From Flavobacteriaceae bacterium (GTDB taxonomy: Bacteria > Bacteroidota > Bacteroidia > Flavobacteriales > Flavobacteriaceae), in NCBI GenBank assembly GCA_023558315.1, contig JAMJVX010000008.1:1-34197 (forward strand): 34,197 bases of DNA, written 5' to 3'. Positions 9,841 through 17,846 of the stretch are shown here, piece by piece. The notes beneath the pieces were generated by a model. It made no database searches, had not been told where the DNA came from, and was given only the letters and a program-made list of their open reading frames with translations. The translations under genes were made by a program, and so were the position numbers. Position 1 is the stretch's first letter. Each line of letters begins with the position of its first letter.

Positions 9841-10947
9841 GTGAAAGAGTTAAACATTAGTATTCCAGCCTTCGCAATTTTGTTGTTTTTAGGATGTTTT
9901 GTTATATCTTATATAATTATTCCAAAAATAATTTCTGTAGTAAAGCAAATGAAAATTTTGGATACTCCAAATATAAGAAGTTCACATACCAATGATACTC
10001 CTACTCTTGGTGGTATTGCACTTTTTATAATTTGTATTTTAGGGATTTTTTTTATCTCATTCTCCGATACTGAAAATATGGCTTTAAATATTATTGTAGG
10101 GATTACAATTATATTTTTTGTAGGTCTTAAAGATGATATTTCAATCATAAATCCAATTACCAAATTACTTGCTCAACTAATCGCCTTTGGATTTATATTA
10201 TACAATTCTGATTTTATAATTTCAAACCTACAAGGTTTTTTAGGAATCGAAAGTTTATCAAAATTCATTTCTTACCCTCTAACGTTTTTTGTTGTTATTG
10301 TTATAATAAATGCGTATAACCTTATAGATGGTGTTGATGGATTGGCTATTATTATTGGCAGCGTAATTAGTTTCACTTTAGGAATTATCTTTAATTATTT
10401 AGAATTATATTTTTATGCCTATTTATGTGTAATAGTTTTAGGCTTTTCAATTTCCTTTCTCAGGTATAATTTATCTACTGGAAATAATAAAATATTTATG
10501 GGAGATACTGGCTCTTTAATCATTGGCTTTTTAATTTCTGTTTTAACTATTCGTTTTTTGTGTGTGGATGATATGGAATTACAAAAATTGCCTTTTAAAA
10601 TAAAATCTATTCCAATTACTGCAATGTCTATTCTAATTATTCCTCTCATAGATACTGCTAGAGTTTTCACAATAAGGGTTATCAATAAAAAAAGTCCTTT
10701 TGAACCCGATAAAAAACATATACACCATATCTTTTTAAGATTAGGATTAAATCATTTACAAACAAGTATATTTATAGGAATTATAAATATATTTTTCATC
10801 ATTTTCTTTTTATTTATAAATTATATCTACTCCTCAAAATTTATAATTTTAATATTTACACTTTTAATAATTATATTATTATTTGTTTTTTGGCAACTAG
10901 ATTTTAAATTTTCAATTTTTAAAAAGAAAAATAAAAAAATTAAATAA
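9841..10947 (+). CDS. wecA: Undecaprenyl-phosphate sugar-1-phosphate transferase, WecA/MraY family
   Basis: The 368-residue polytopic inner-membrane enzyme transfers a sugar-1-phosphate (GlcNAc-1-P in WecA) from a UDP-sugar to undecaprenyl phosphate, the first lipid-linked step of a surface polysaccharide. Family motifs seen: TPTLGGIAL (about 55), FVGLKDDIS (about 96), NAYNLIDGVDGLA (about 158), FMGDTGSLIIGF (about 218), and HIHHIFLRLGL (about 298), plus about ten hydrophobic segments. The start is GTG at 9841: an in-frame TAA lies directly before it, so no earlier start exists. Its stop is 6 bases from the dehydrogenase ATG, so the two are co-transcribed. The HIHH motif marks the WecA/TagO branch rather than MraY. 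The exact sugar is unknown. Confidence 0.88.
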   Translation: MKELNISIPAFAILLFLGCFVISYIIIPKIISVVKQMKILDTPNIRSSHTNDTPTLGGIALFIICILGIFFISFSDTENMALNIIVGITIIFFVGLKDDISIINPITKLLAQLIAFGFILYNSDFIISNLQGFLGIESLSKFISYPLTFFVVIVIINAYNLIDGVDGLAIIIGSVISFTLGIIFNYLELYFYAYLCVIVLGFSISFLRYNLSTGNNKIFMGDTGSLIIGFLISVLTIRFLCVDDMELQKLPFKIKSIPITAMSILIIPLIDTARVFTIRVINKKSPFEPDKKHIHHIFLRLGLNHLQTSIFIGIINIFFIIFFLFINYIYSSKFIILIFTLLIIILLFVFWQLDFKFSIFKKKNKKIK

Positions 10948-10953
10948 AATATT

Positions 10954-12279
10954 ATGAACGTTACAATTATAGGAACAGGATATGTAGGTTTAGTTACAGG
11001 AGCATGTTTTGCTGAAAAAGGAAATAAAGTACTTTGTGTAGATATTGATGAACAAAAAGTAAAAAAAATGGAACAAAAAATAGTTCCATTTTATGAGCCT
11101 GGATTAGAGGAGTTATTTATTGAAAATATTGATAAAAAAAGATTATTATTTACTACTTCCTTAGAAGAAGGAATCAAACACAGTAATATTATATTTTTAT
11201 GCCTCCCTACTCCAGAAAATGAAGATGGATCTGCTGACTTATCATACATAATTAATCTTGTAAAAAATCTCAGTAAAAAAATAACAGGTTATACAATTAT
11301 TATAAATAAAAGTACTGTTCCAGTAGGAACTGCTACAAAAGTGAAACAAATCCTACTTGATGAAAATATCAGTGAGGATAATTTTGATGTAGTTTCTAAT
11401 CCAGAATTTTTAAAACAAGGGCACGCTGTTGTTGATTTTTTAGAATCTGAGCGCGTTGTAATTGGCACTCAATCTTCTAAAGTTATAGAGTTATTAAAGG
11501 AACTTTATCTTCCATTTGTAAAGGATGAAAAAGATATTTTGATAATGGATGAGTTTTCTTCAGAATTAACGAAATATGCTGCAAATTCCTTTTTAGCTAC
11601 TAAAATTACATTCATGAATGAGATCTCAAATTATTGTGAAAAGATTGGAGCTAATATAGACCACATACGTGAAGGGATTGGAATGGATTCTCGTATTGGA
11701 AATAAATTTTTATATCCTGGAATTGGATATGGTGGCTCTTGTTTTCCTAAAGATGTTAAAGCGCTGATACGTTCAGGGGAAGAAGCGGGATTTAATTTTA
11801 ATATAATAAAAGCTGTAGATGATATAAATCAGAATCAAAAAACAGTTTTAGTTGATAAAGTATTGCAACATTTTAATGAGGATATTGCTGATAAGAAAAT
11901 TGCATTATGGGGACTGTCATTTAAGCCTGAAACCGATGATACTAGAGAAGCTCCCTCTCATTATATTATAGAAAAGTTAATATCCTTAGGGGTAAAAAAT
12001 ATTGTAGGATTTGACCCTCAAGCTATCCAAAAGACAAAAAGTAGATTTGGTGATAAAATAGTATATTCTTCCTCAAAATATGAGGCTCTGAATGATGCTG
12101 ATGCTTTATTAATCTGTACAGAATGGACTGATTTTAAAGATATAAACTTAAATGAAATCAAGAAGAGAATGAAGCAAGCAATTCTTTTTGATGGAAGAAA
12201 TCTTTATGATATAAATAAAATTAAATCAGAAGGAGATATTACATATTATCCGATGGGAAAAAACCCTATAAACAGGTAA
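10954..12279 (+). CDS. ugd: UDP-glucose 6-dehydrogenase
   Basis: The 441-residue cytosolic enzyme oxidises UDP-glucose to UDP-glucuronate with two NAD+, supplying an acidic sugar for surface polysaccharides. Seen: N-terminal Rossmann motif IIGTGYVGLVTG (residues 5-16), STVPVGT (about 122), NPEFLKQGHAVVDFLESERVVIG (about 149), the active-site segment YGGSCFPKD with the nucleophile Cys near residue 263, and WGLSFKPETDDTREAP (about 328) in the C-terminal domain. Length is normal. It is 6 bases downstream of the WecA-type transferase. A UDP-N-acetyl-mannosamine dehydrogenase-like specificity is possible but the motifs fit the UDP-glucose branch best. Confidence 0.93.
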   Translation: MNVTIIGTGYVGLVTGACFAEKGNKVLCVDIDEQKVKKMEQKIVPFYEPGLEELFIENIDKKRLLFTTSLEEGIKHSNIIFLCLPTPENEDGSADLSYIINLVKNLSKKITGYTIIINKSTVPVGTATKVKQILLDENISEDNFDVVSNPEFLKQGHAVVDFLESERVVIGTQSSKVIELLKELYLPFVKDEKDILIMDEFSSELTKYAANSFLATKITFMNEISNYCEKIGANIDHIREGIGMDSRIGNKFLYPGIGYGGSCFPKDVKALIRSGEEAGFNFNIIKAVDDINQNQKTVLVDKVLQHFNEDIADKKIALWGLSFKPETDDTREAPSHYIIEKLISLGVKNIVGFDPQAIQKTKSRFGDKIVYSSSKYEALNDADALLICTEWTDFKDINLNEIKKRMKQAILFDGRNLYDINKIKSEGDITYYPMGKNPINR

Positions 12280-12284
12280 TATAT

Positions 12285-12512
12285 TTAATTTAAAAAAGAA
12301 TGAGATGAACTTGTTTTGTCTTCTTCTTTTTCATATTTAATAAGCTGTTTAATCCAATAGATAATCGCGACAAATCCGATAAGGATAAAAAAACAACTGA
12401 CTACATTTCCTCCCCACCAAGTATCTAAAGACAAAGTTCTTAAAAAATTATAAGGGATAAATAAAATGTTTTCAAATAAATACGCTATAGATTCAAAAAT
12501 TGATTTCATCAT
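12285..12512 (-). CDS. Small membrane protein, DUF6341-like
   Basis: Encodes 75 residues: an amphipathic N-terminus (SIFESIAYLFENILFIPYNFLR), a WWGGN motif near residue 32, one strong transmembrane helix (about 37-56) and a short charged tail. From memory it resembles the flavobacterial DUF6341 family, which is often beside a DUF6427 membrane protein; the divergent neighbour fits that pairing. Function is unknown. The gene starts with two tandem ATGs (12512 and 12509). Its stop lies 5 bases from the stop of the convergent ugd gene, with no obvious terminator between them. Confidence 0.75.
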   Translation of the reverse strand: MMKSIFESIAYLFENILFIPYNFLRTLSLDTWWGGNVVSCFFILIGFVAIIYWIKQLIKYEKEEDKTSSSHSFLN

Positions 12513-12523
12513 AATAAAATTAA

Positions 12524-12542
12524 TATATTTGCCGCAAATATA
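12524..12542. promoter_or_regulatory. Opposed -7 elements forming a 19-base palindrome
   Basis: TATATTTGC-C-GCAAATATA is a perfect inverted repeat. The left arm contains TATATTTG (12524-12531), a -7 element for the plus-strand gene at 12558. The right arm read on the minus strand contains the same TATATTTG (12542-12535), a -7 element for the minus-strand gene starting at 12512. The two promoters therefore overlap and point across each other, so polymerase could probably occupy only one at a time. Confidence 0.6.
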
Positions 12543-12557
12543 AACTAAAATTAGTTA

Positions 12558-13529
12558 ATGAAAATACAATTTTTCTACTGGTTAAAATTTACTCAATTCC
12601 TCATTTTAACTTTTTTTCTAACTCTTGTTTTTTTTGTAAGACATATAGAAATTTACAATGGGTTTGGAACTGTTGAAGAACAGAATAAATCTATACTTAT
12701 TTGTTGTCTGCTATTGTTACAACTGCTGATAATTTTAAAACAAATAAAAACACAGTATTTAGCAAAGAATTCTAATGTGTTTTTAGTATTTTTTATACTT
12801 CTTTTTTTTATTATACCTCTCCAAACCTTTCAAGTAAATATATTTATAATTGCTATTCTATTGTCTCTTTTCATAAGCGAAATCCTAAAAATTCCAAATG
12901 ACAATAAACATAGTATTAAGGTAATATTCAATGCAGGACTTATACTCAGTATCCTTTTTTTCTTTTTTACTGAATGGGCTTTTTTTTATTTTTTAGTAAT
13001 TTGGATTGTTTTTATTTTTCTGAAAATTTTAAGTATCCAAAACATTCTTGTTAGTTGTATTCCTATTGGAATAGTTTTTATAATACATACTGCATTCTTG
13101 CCCTTTCTAAATAATTATTTAGATATTCCCGCACTATCTTTCAGTGTTCAGAATATTGCCCATTGGAATAATACAAATGACTTTTTAACGATAGGAGCAT
13201 TAATAGTAATCCCCCTTATTACTATATTTTCATTTTATATTATTTCTATTATTTCTGCAAAAGGTTCTAAAGAAATAATGATTTTAACAATTTTTATATT
13301 CTTTATAATTACGTTTATTTTTACTTTTTTTGTAGGGGCAAAAACAGGAAATGAATCTATTTTATTATTATTTCCTATTTGTTTGTTCTTATGTAATTTT
13401 ATAGAGGTTATTCCTACTAAGTTTAAACCAAATACTATTATTATACTATTTGTGATTATTACTTTATTTATAAGAATTAAATACCTAGATTATACCCATT
13501 TTTTTCCTACTATTTTTTCTTTCCTATAA
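12558..13529 (+). CDS. Polytopic membrane protein, DUF6427-like
   Basis: Encodes 323 residues with about nine hydrophobic segments and very little soluble sequence. It has an early charged loop (RHIEIYNGFGTVEEQ, about 27-41), a central FTEWAFFYFLVIWIVFIFL stretch, and an FFVGAKTGNESILLLFP segment near residue 255. The distribution of segments recalls the flavobacterial DUF6427 family, but I rely on memory and on the divergent DUF6341-like neighbour. No transporter or enzyme signature is visible. Base composition is extremely AT-rich. Its stop is 4 bases from the stop of the convergent 40-residue gene at 13534. Confidence 0.75.
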   Translation: MKIQFFYWLKFTQFLILTFFLTLVFFVRHIEIYNGFGTVEEQNKSILICCLLLLQLLIILKQIKTQYLAKNSNVFLVFFILLFFIIPLQTFQVNIFIIAILLSLFISEILKIPNDNKHSIKVIFNAGLILSILFFFFTEWAFFYFLVIWIVFIFLKILSIQNILVSCIPIGIVFIIHTAFLPFLNNYLDIPALSFSVQNIAHWNNTNDFLTIGALIVIPLITIFSFYIISIISAKGSKEIMILTIFIFFIITFIFTFFVGAKTGNESILLLFPICLFLCNFIEVIPTKFKPNTIIILFVIITLFIRIKYLDYTHFFPTIFSFL

Positions 13530-13533
13530 AACT

Positions 13534-13656
13534 TTAGCAGTCACATCCTTTATTGCAACTAGAGTTTTTTTGTTTATTAAAGAAAAACTTTTTTAACAAA
13601 TAAAAAACAGAAAGTAGTATTAATAGAAATACGATTATTTGCTGAATTATAGCCAT
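13534..13656 (-). CDS. FeoB-associated Cys-rich membrane protein
   Basis: This 40-residue gene sits directly after feoB. It reads MAIIQQIIVFLLILLSVFYL, then LKKFFFNKQKNSS and a cysteine tail CNKGCDC. One membrane helix followed by a short basic linker and a Cys cluster is the layout of the FeoB-associated Cys-rich membrane protein family. The ATG (13656-13654) shares one base with the feoB stop (TAATG), so translation is probably coupled. The tail cysteines could bind ferrous iron or sense it at the cytosolic face of FeoB; that role is inference. Confidence 0.88.
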   Translation of the reverse strand: MAIIQQIIVFLLILLSVFYLLKKFFFNKQKNSSCNKGCDC

Positions 13657-15761
13657 TATTTAAGAATTTGATACGTGACAAATGCAGCTAAATAAGCAAA
13701 GCTAGTCATTGAAACAAGTTGAATTATAGGCCATTTCCAGCTATTCGTTTCTTTTTTGACAATTGCCAAGGTGCTAATACATTGCATAGCAAAAGCATAA
13801 AAAATTAGTAAAGATATACCTGTAGCAAAATTATAAATATACTCTCCTTGCTTATTTTTTTCTGATAGCATCCTCTTTTTAATAGTACTTTGATTATCAT
13901 CTCCAACATTATAAATTGTCGCTAAGGTTCCTACAAAAACTTCTCTTGCTGCAACAGAAGTAATTATTGCAATTCCAATTTTCCAATCATATCCCAAAGG
14001 TTTAATTACTGGCTCAATACTTTTTCCTAAAATACCTATAAATGAATGTTCTAGTTTATAAGATGTTACTTGCTGCGCAATCTCTTCTTCTGTCATAGAA
14101 TCGTCAGAGTAATGTTCTTTTACTCTTTTCTCCGCTTCTTGTAAATCATTTCCAGGTCCAAAGGAAGCTAAACCCCAAAGAATAATAGACAACGCAATTA
14201 TTATTTTTCCTGCTTCCAAAACAAATGATTTTATTTTTCCAAATATGTATATCAGTATATCTTTTATGGAAGGAAATTTGTAATTAGGAATTTCTATCAC
14301 AAAATAGGATTTAAAATTATATTTAATTAGCTTATTTAATATCATTGCTGATAATAAAGACATAAAAAAACCTAATAAATATAAAAACATCAATGTTAAG
14401 CCTTGATAATTTATCCCTAAAATATTTTTATCTGGTATTACTAAGGATATGATTATTAAATAAATTGGCAATCTAGCTGAACAAGTTGTAAAGGGTATGA
14501 CTAATATAGAAATAAATCTTTCTTTCCAATTTTCAATATTTCTTGCAGACATTATAGCAGGAATAGCACAAGCCGTTCCTGACATTAGAGGAATTACACT
14601 TTTTCCACTTAACCCATAAGGTTTTAAAATTTTATCCATTAAAAATACAACTCTGCTCATATATCCAGTCTCCTCTAAAATTGATATGAATAAAAATAAA
14701 AATGCAATTTGTGGAATAAAGATACAAACACCTGCTATTCCTGGAATTATTCCTTCGGATAGTAAATCGGTAAACATCCCAGAAGGAAAGTACGATTTAA
14801 CCAATCCGCTTAATTCAACAAAGCTACTATCAATAAAATCCATTGGTACACTTGACCAACTATATACTATTTGAAAAATAGTCACTAACAATAAAAAGAA
14901 AATTGCATAACCCCAAAAAGGATGTAATAATACATCATCTATCTTCTTTTGAAAACTTGATGCATTTTTTGAATCAACCTTATAACTTTCTTTTAGACAT
15001 TCATTGATGAATTGATACCTTTTTATCGTTTCTTTATGTAATAGTTTTTTTAAATAATCATTGGATTTGATAGGAATAATATCTTTAGAAATTACTTTTT
15101 TTCTTTTAAGATTCACAAAACTAGCATCTTGAATTATTAAAATCCATAACTTATAAATAGATTCGTTACTGAACGTTTTTTGTAAAGACGAAAAATATTC
15201 AAAGTCTATTTCTAATAAAGGATTTATACATTGTTTTGTATTGATTTGTTCATAATTTAAAATCTCTTTTTTTATGTCATCTATCCCCTTTCTATTTTTA
15301 CAATTTGTTAAAATAATTTTAGTCTTTAAAGCCTTTTCAAGCTTTGGAATATCAATTGTAATTCCTTTTTTGGAAAGTCTATCTTCCATGTTAATTACTA
15401 GAATAGTAGGAATCTCTAAATCTTTAATTTGAGTAAAAAGAAGTAAATTACGTTTTAAATGCTCTACATCTGCTACAAAGACAATCACATCTGGATAACT
15501 AGGATGTTTTTTATTCATCAATAGTTCAATAACCAAATTTTCGTCCATAGATGAAGCGTTAAGACTATACGTTCCCGGCAAGTCTGTTATTTCTGCTTTT
15601 CTATTTGTGTTTAAATGGCAAAATCCTACTTTTTGTTCTACGGTGATACCTGGATAATTTCCTACTTTTTGATGAAGTCCAGTAAGCGTATTGAATATAC
15701 TACTTTTTCCTGTGTTTGGATTTCCAATTAATGCAACTTTAATAGGATTTTTAGGATTCAT
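13656..15761 (-). CDS. feoB: Ferrous iron transporter FeoB
   Basis: The 701-residue protein imports Fe2+ across the inner membrane. The N-terminal GTPase domain shows G1 GNPNTGKS (13-20), the switch region NYPGITVE, G3 DLPG and G4 NMED. After a helical spacer the membrane domain begins near residue 285. It contains two Gate-like segments: the first around EETGYMSRVVFLMDK followed by GTACAIPAIMSAR, the second around AAREVFVGTLATIYNVG. Length is within the usual range. It is the middle gene of a tight operon: its ATG shares one base with the feoA stop, and its stop shares one base with the next ATG. Iron-dependent repression is likely by analogy with other feo operons. Confidence 0.97.
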   Translation of the reverse strand: MNPKNPIKVALIGNPNTGKSSIFNTLTGLHQKVGNYPGITVEQKVGFCHLNTNRKAEITDLPGTYSLNASSMDENLVIELLMNKKHPSYPDVIVFVADVEHLKRNLLLFTQIKDLEIPTILVINMEDRLSKKGITIDIPKLEKALKTKIILTNCKNRKGIDDIKKEILNYEQINTKQCINPLLEIDFEYFSSLQKTFSNESIYKLWILIIQDASFVNLKRKKVISKDIIPIKSNDYLKKLLHKETIKRYQFINECLKESYKVDSKNASSFQKKIDDVLLHPFWGYAIFFLLLVTIFQIVYSWSSVPMDFIDSSFVELSGLVKSYFPSGMFTDLLSEGIIPGIAGVCIFIPQIAFLFLFISILEETGYMSRVVFLMDKILKPYGLSGKSVIPLMSGTACAIPAIMSARNIENWKERFISILVIPFTTCSARLPIYLIIISLVIPDKNILGINYQGLTLMFLYLLGFFMSLLSAMILNKLIKYNFKSYFVIEIPNYKFPSIKDILIYIFGKIKSFVLEAGKIIIALSIILWGLASFGPGNDLQEAEKRVKEHYSDDSMTEEEIAQQVTSYKLEHSFIGILGKSIEPVIKPLGYDWKIGIAIITSVAAREVFVGTLATIYNVGDDNQSTIKKRMLSEKNKQGEYIYNFATGISLLIFYAFAMQCISTLAIVKKETNSWKWPIIQLVSMTSFAYLAAFVTYQILK

Positions 15762-15988
15762 TAATCTATTATTTTAACCTGTATTTTTTTAGCAATATCT
15801 CTACGAATAGCTACATGATTTTCATCTATAATAAAGTATAATGGGTCTTTTAGGGGGGCTTTGTATAGTAAACAAGCTTTATTTCCAGGAAGGCAACCTA
15901 ACTCAACCAACCTAAATGGAACAAAACTCATATCAACATATTCAATTTCAACCCAAATATTTCTATCTATTACATCTAATGATGGCAT
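15761..15988 (-). CDS. feoA: FeoA, SH3-like partner of FeoB
   Basis: The 75-residue cytosolic protein has the FeoA core: FRLVELGCLPGNKACLLYKAP (about 25-45), then DPLYFIIDENHVAIRRDIAKKIQVKI. FeoA is needed for ferrous iron uptake by FeoB. Here it is a separate gene, whereas some Bacteroidota encode a FeoA-FeoB fusion. Its stop overlaps the feoB start in TAATG. It is the first gene of the operon, with a -7 element 19 bases before the ATG. Confidence 0.92.
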   Translation of the reverse strand: MPSLDVIDRNIWVEIEYVDMSFVPFRLVELGCLPGNKACLLYKAPLKDPLYFIIDENHVAIRRDIAKKIQVKIID

Positions 15989-16006
15989 TTGATTAAATAA
16001 TTATTG

Positions 16007-16014
16007 CAAAGATA
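16007..16014 (-). promoter_or_regulatory. -7 promoter element for feoAB
   Basis: The minus strand reads TATCTTTG, an exact TAnnTTTG match, 19 bases upstream of the feoA ATG. It would drive the three-gene feo operon. Confidence 0.55.
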
Positions 16015-16023
16015 CTTTTTTTA

Positions 16024-16038
16024 TTAGATTAATTCTAA
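16024..16038. promoter_or_regulatory. Candidate operator dyad upstream of feoA
   Basis: TTAGA-TTAAT-TCTAA is a perfect 5-base inverted repeat with a 5-base centre. It lies 10-24 bases upstream of the feoA -7 element, over the expected -33 region, where a repressor would block initiation. The arms resemble half sites of DtxR-type metalloregulators (TTAGG...CCTAA), which are plausible for iron control. In such AT-rich DNA a dyad this short can arise by chance. Confidence 0.3.
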
Positions 16039-16076
16039 ATAAAGTTTTGTTCAATATTAATTTCTTATAATGTTAT

Positions 16077-16084
16077 TATATTTG
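16077..16084 (+). promoter_or_regulatory. -7 promoter element for the arsM-like gene
   Basis: TATATTTG matches TAnnTTTG and lies 32 bases before the ATG at 16117. It is divergent from the feo promoter about 60 bases away. Confidence 0.5.
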
Positions 16085-16116
16085 CCTTTCAAACCTATAT
16101 ATAAAATTAGACAATT

Positions 16117-17085
16117 ATGAGTTATTTAGAAACGACAAAGGATGTATATCGCGATGCTGCTCTCACACCTGATGTTGGGCTATGTTGCACTACAAATCCT
16201 ATTTGGCAATTTCCTGGACTGGAGATTCCCTCTATTATGAAGGAAATGAATTATGGATGTGGAAGCACAGTGCATCCCTCCGACTTAACTAATAATCCCA
16301 AAATTTTATATGTCGGAGTGGGTGGTGGAATGGAGTTATTACAATTTGCTTATTTTTCAAGAGAAAAGGAAAACGTGATTGGTGTTGATGTTGTAGAAGA
16401 AATGTTAGACGCGTCTAGAAAGAATTTTCAAGAAGCAGAAAAATTAAATTCTTGGTTCAAGGCAGAGTATGTAGAATTAAAAAAAGGAGACGCCCTCCAT
16501 CTACCTGTAGAGGATGGTTGCATCGATGTCGCTGCTCAAAATTGCCTTTTCAATATTTTTAAAAAAGATGATTTAAAACGTGCGCTTGAAGAGATGTATA
16601 GGGTTTTAAAACCTCATGGCAGATTGGTGATGAGCGACCCCATATGTGAGCAAAAAATGAATGATACCCTTAGGAATGACGAGAGATTAAGAGCATTGTG
16701 TTTATCTGGATCAATCCCAATGAAAGAATATATTAAGATGTTGACTGATGTGGGATTTGGAACCATTGAAATCAGAGCAAAACACCCTTATCGGGTACTA
16801 GATACTAATCATTACGAAACGGAAGAAAACATTTTTATTGAAAGCATTGAAGTATGCGCAATTAAAGACCCCATGCCTAAGGATGGACCTTGTGTTTTTA
16901 CTGGAAAGTCTGCAATTTACTTTGGAAGTGAGGAGTACTTTGATGATAAAAAAGGGCATGTTTTAATGAATAATCAGCCTTTGAGTATTTGCGATAAAAC
17001 TGCCATGGCAATAGCATCATTAGGGCAAAAAGATATATATATTTCAGAATCTACCTTTCATTATAATGGGGGAGGATGTTGTTAA
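16117..17085 (+). CDS. arsM: ArsM-like arsenite S-adenosylmethionine methyltransferase
   Basis: The 322-residue cytosolic class I methyltransferase has a SAM-binding motif LYVGVGGGMELLQF (about 64-77), then VIGVDVVEEML. The ArsM-type stretch QNCLFNIFKKDDLKRALEEMYRVLKPHGRLVMSDP and the later ALCLSGSIPMKEYIKMLTDVGF are also present. Cysteines at about 23, 24 and 48, the one in QNCLFN, and the one in LCLSG are placed like the arsenic-binding cysteines of ArsM. The C-terminal half is longer than in classic ArsM and ends HYNGGGCC, a tail I associate with the ArsM form used in arsenosugar synthesis. No arsenosugar radical-SAM partner, arsR or arsenite pump is in the window. Another methyltransferase role cannot be excluded. 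Confidence 0.8.
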   Translation: MSYLETTKDVYRDAALTPDVGLCCTTNPIWQFPGLEIPSIMKEMNYGCGSTVHPSDLTNNPKILYVGVGGGMELLQFAYFSREKENVIGVDVVEEMLDASRKNFQEAEKLNSWFKAEYVELKKGDALHLPVEDGCIDVAAQNCLFNIFKKDDLKRALEEMYRVLKPHGRLVMSDPICEQKMNDTLRNDERLRALCLSGSIPMKEYIKMLTDVGFGTIEIRAKHPYRVLDTNHYETEENIFIESIEVCAIKDPMPKDGPCVFTGKSAIYFGSEEYFDDKKGHVLMNNQPLSICDKTAMAIASLGQKDIYISESTFHYNGGGCC

Positions 17086-17180
17086 TTTTAAGAAAGTGAT
17101 TACCAATCTATGTGAAACTGAATCTAACGATTTACTATTAGATTAGGGTTTATCTTCAATTATAACTACTTATTTGAGTA

Positions 17181-17846
17181 TTATTCCTCTTTTTTTAAAA
17201 GTTGAATATCGTCTAGCAATTGGTCGATGTCATTTCTATCTGTCCCATCGTAAAAACCTCTAATCCTTCTTTCTTTATCAACAAGTACAAAATTTTCAGT
17301 GTGAATCATATCATAATGTTGAGAGGGATTTTTTTTAGCTACCAAATAGGATTTTCTTGCGAGGTTATAAATTTGTTTTTTATCCCCAGTTACTAAATTC
17401 CATTTACTATCTATTACTTTATTTTTAATGGCATATTTTTTTAATTGCGCAATGGTATCTATTTCTGGGGTAACTGTATGAGATAATAACATCACTTGGG
17501 AATCATTTTTAATTCTCTCTTGCATGTAACTCATATTTGAAGTCATTTTTAAACATATATCTTGGCAAGTAGTAAAAAAGAAATCAGCCACATAAATTTT
17601 ATTTTTATAAAATTCTTGAGTAATTGTATCTCCATTTTGATTTATTAAGGAAAAATCTGCGATACGATGATATTTTTTAACGTAACGAATAGATGGCTCT
17701 ACTAATAATGTATCTACCATTGCTGGTTGATAATAAGGTAATCTTTTTTCTACCTTTAAATTTTTATAAAAAACAGCAATGATTATTCCTGAAATAATAG
17801 GTAATATAATGAAAAAAGGTTTGTATGATTTAAAAAACTTAAGCAT
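17181..17846 (-). CDS. SCO1/SenC family copper chaperone-like protein
   Basis: Encodes 221 residues. One N-terminal anchor (about 10-27) places a thioredoxin-like domain outside the inner membrane. The domain carries the SCO metal-binding set: Cys94 and Cys98 in FTTCQDIC and His182 in MIHTENF, followed by FVLVDKERRIRGFYDGT. SCO proteins deliver copper to the CuA site of cytochrome c oxidase or act as thiol reductases there. The ATG overlaps the end of folD by 8 bases (ATGCTTAA), so it is translated from the folD transcript. No oxidase genes are in the window. Confidence 0.9.
   Translation of the reverse strand: MLKFFKSYKPFFIILPIISGIIIAVFYKNLKVEKRLPYYQPAMVDTLLVEPSIRYVKKYHRIADFSLINQNGDTITQEFYKNKIYVADFFFTTCQDICLKMTSNMSYMQERIKNDSQVMLLSHTVTPEIDTIAQLKKYAIKNKVIDSKWNLVTGDKKQIYNLARKSYLVAKKNPSQHYDMIHTENFVLVDKERRIRGFYDGTDRNDIDQLLDDIQLLKKEE

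Noticed and set aside
12280-12284. Terminator between ugd and the convergent small gene
   Set aside because: Only 5 bases separate the stops and no stable hairpin is visible.
13530-13655. Non-coding gap between the membrane gene at 12558 and feoB
   Set aside because: It is not empty: it encodes the 40-residue FeoB-associated protein on the minus strand.
17121-17144. AATCTAA...TTAGATT hairpin between arsM and the SCO gene as a terminator
   Set aside because: A 7-pair AT stem with a 10-base loop and no U-tract is too weak to call.
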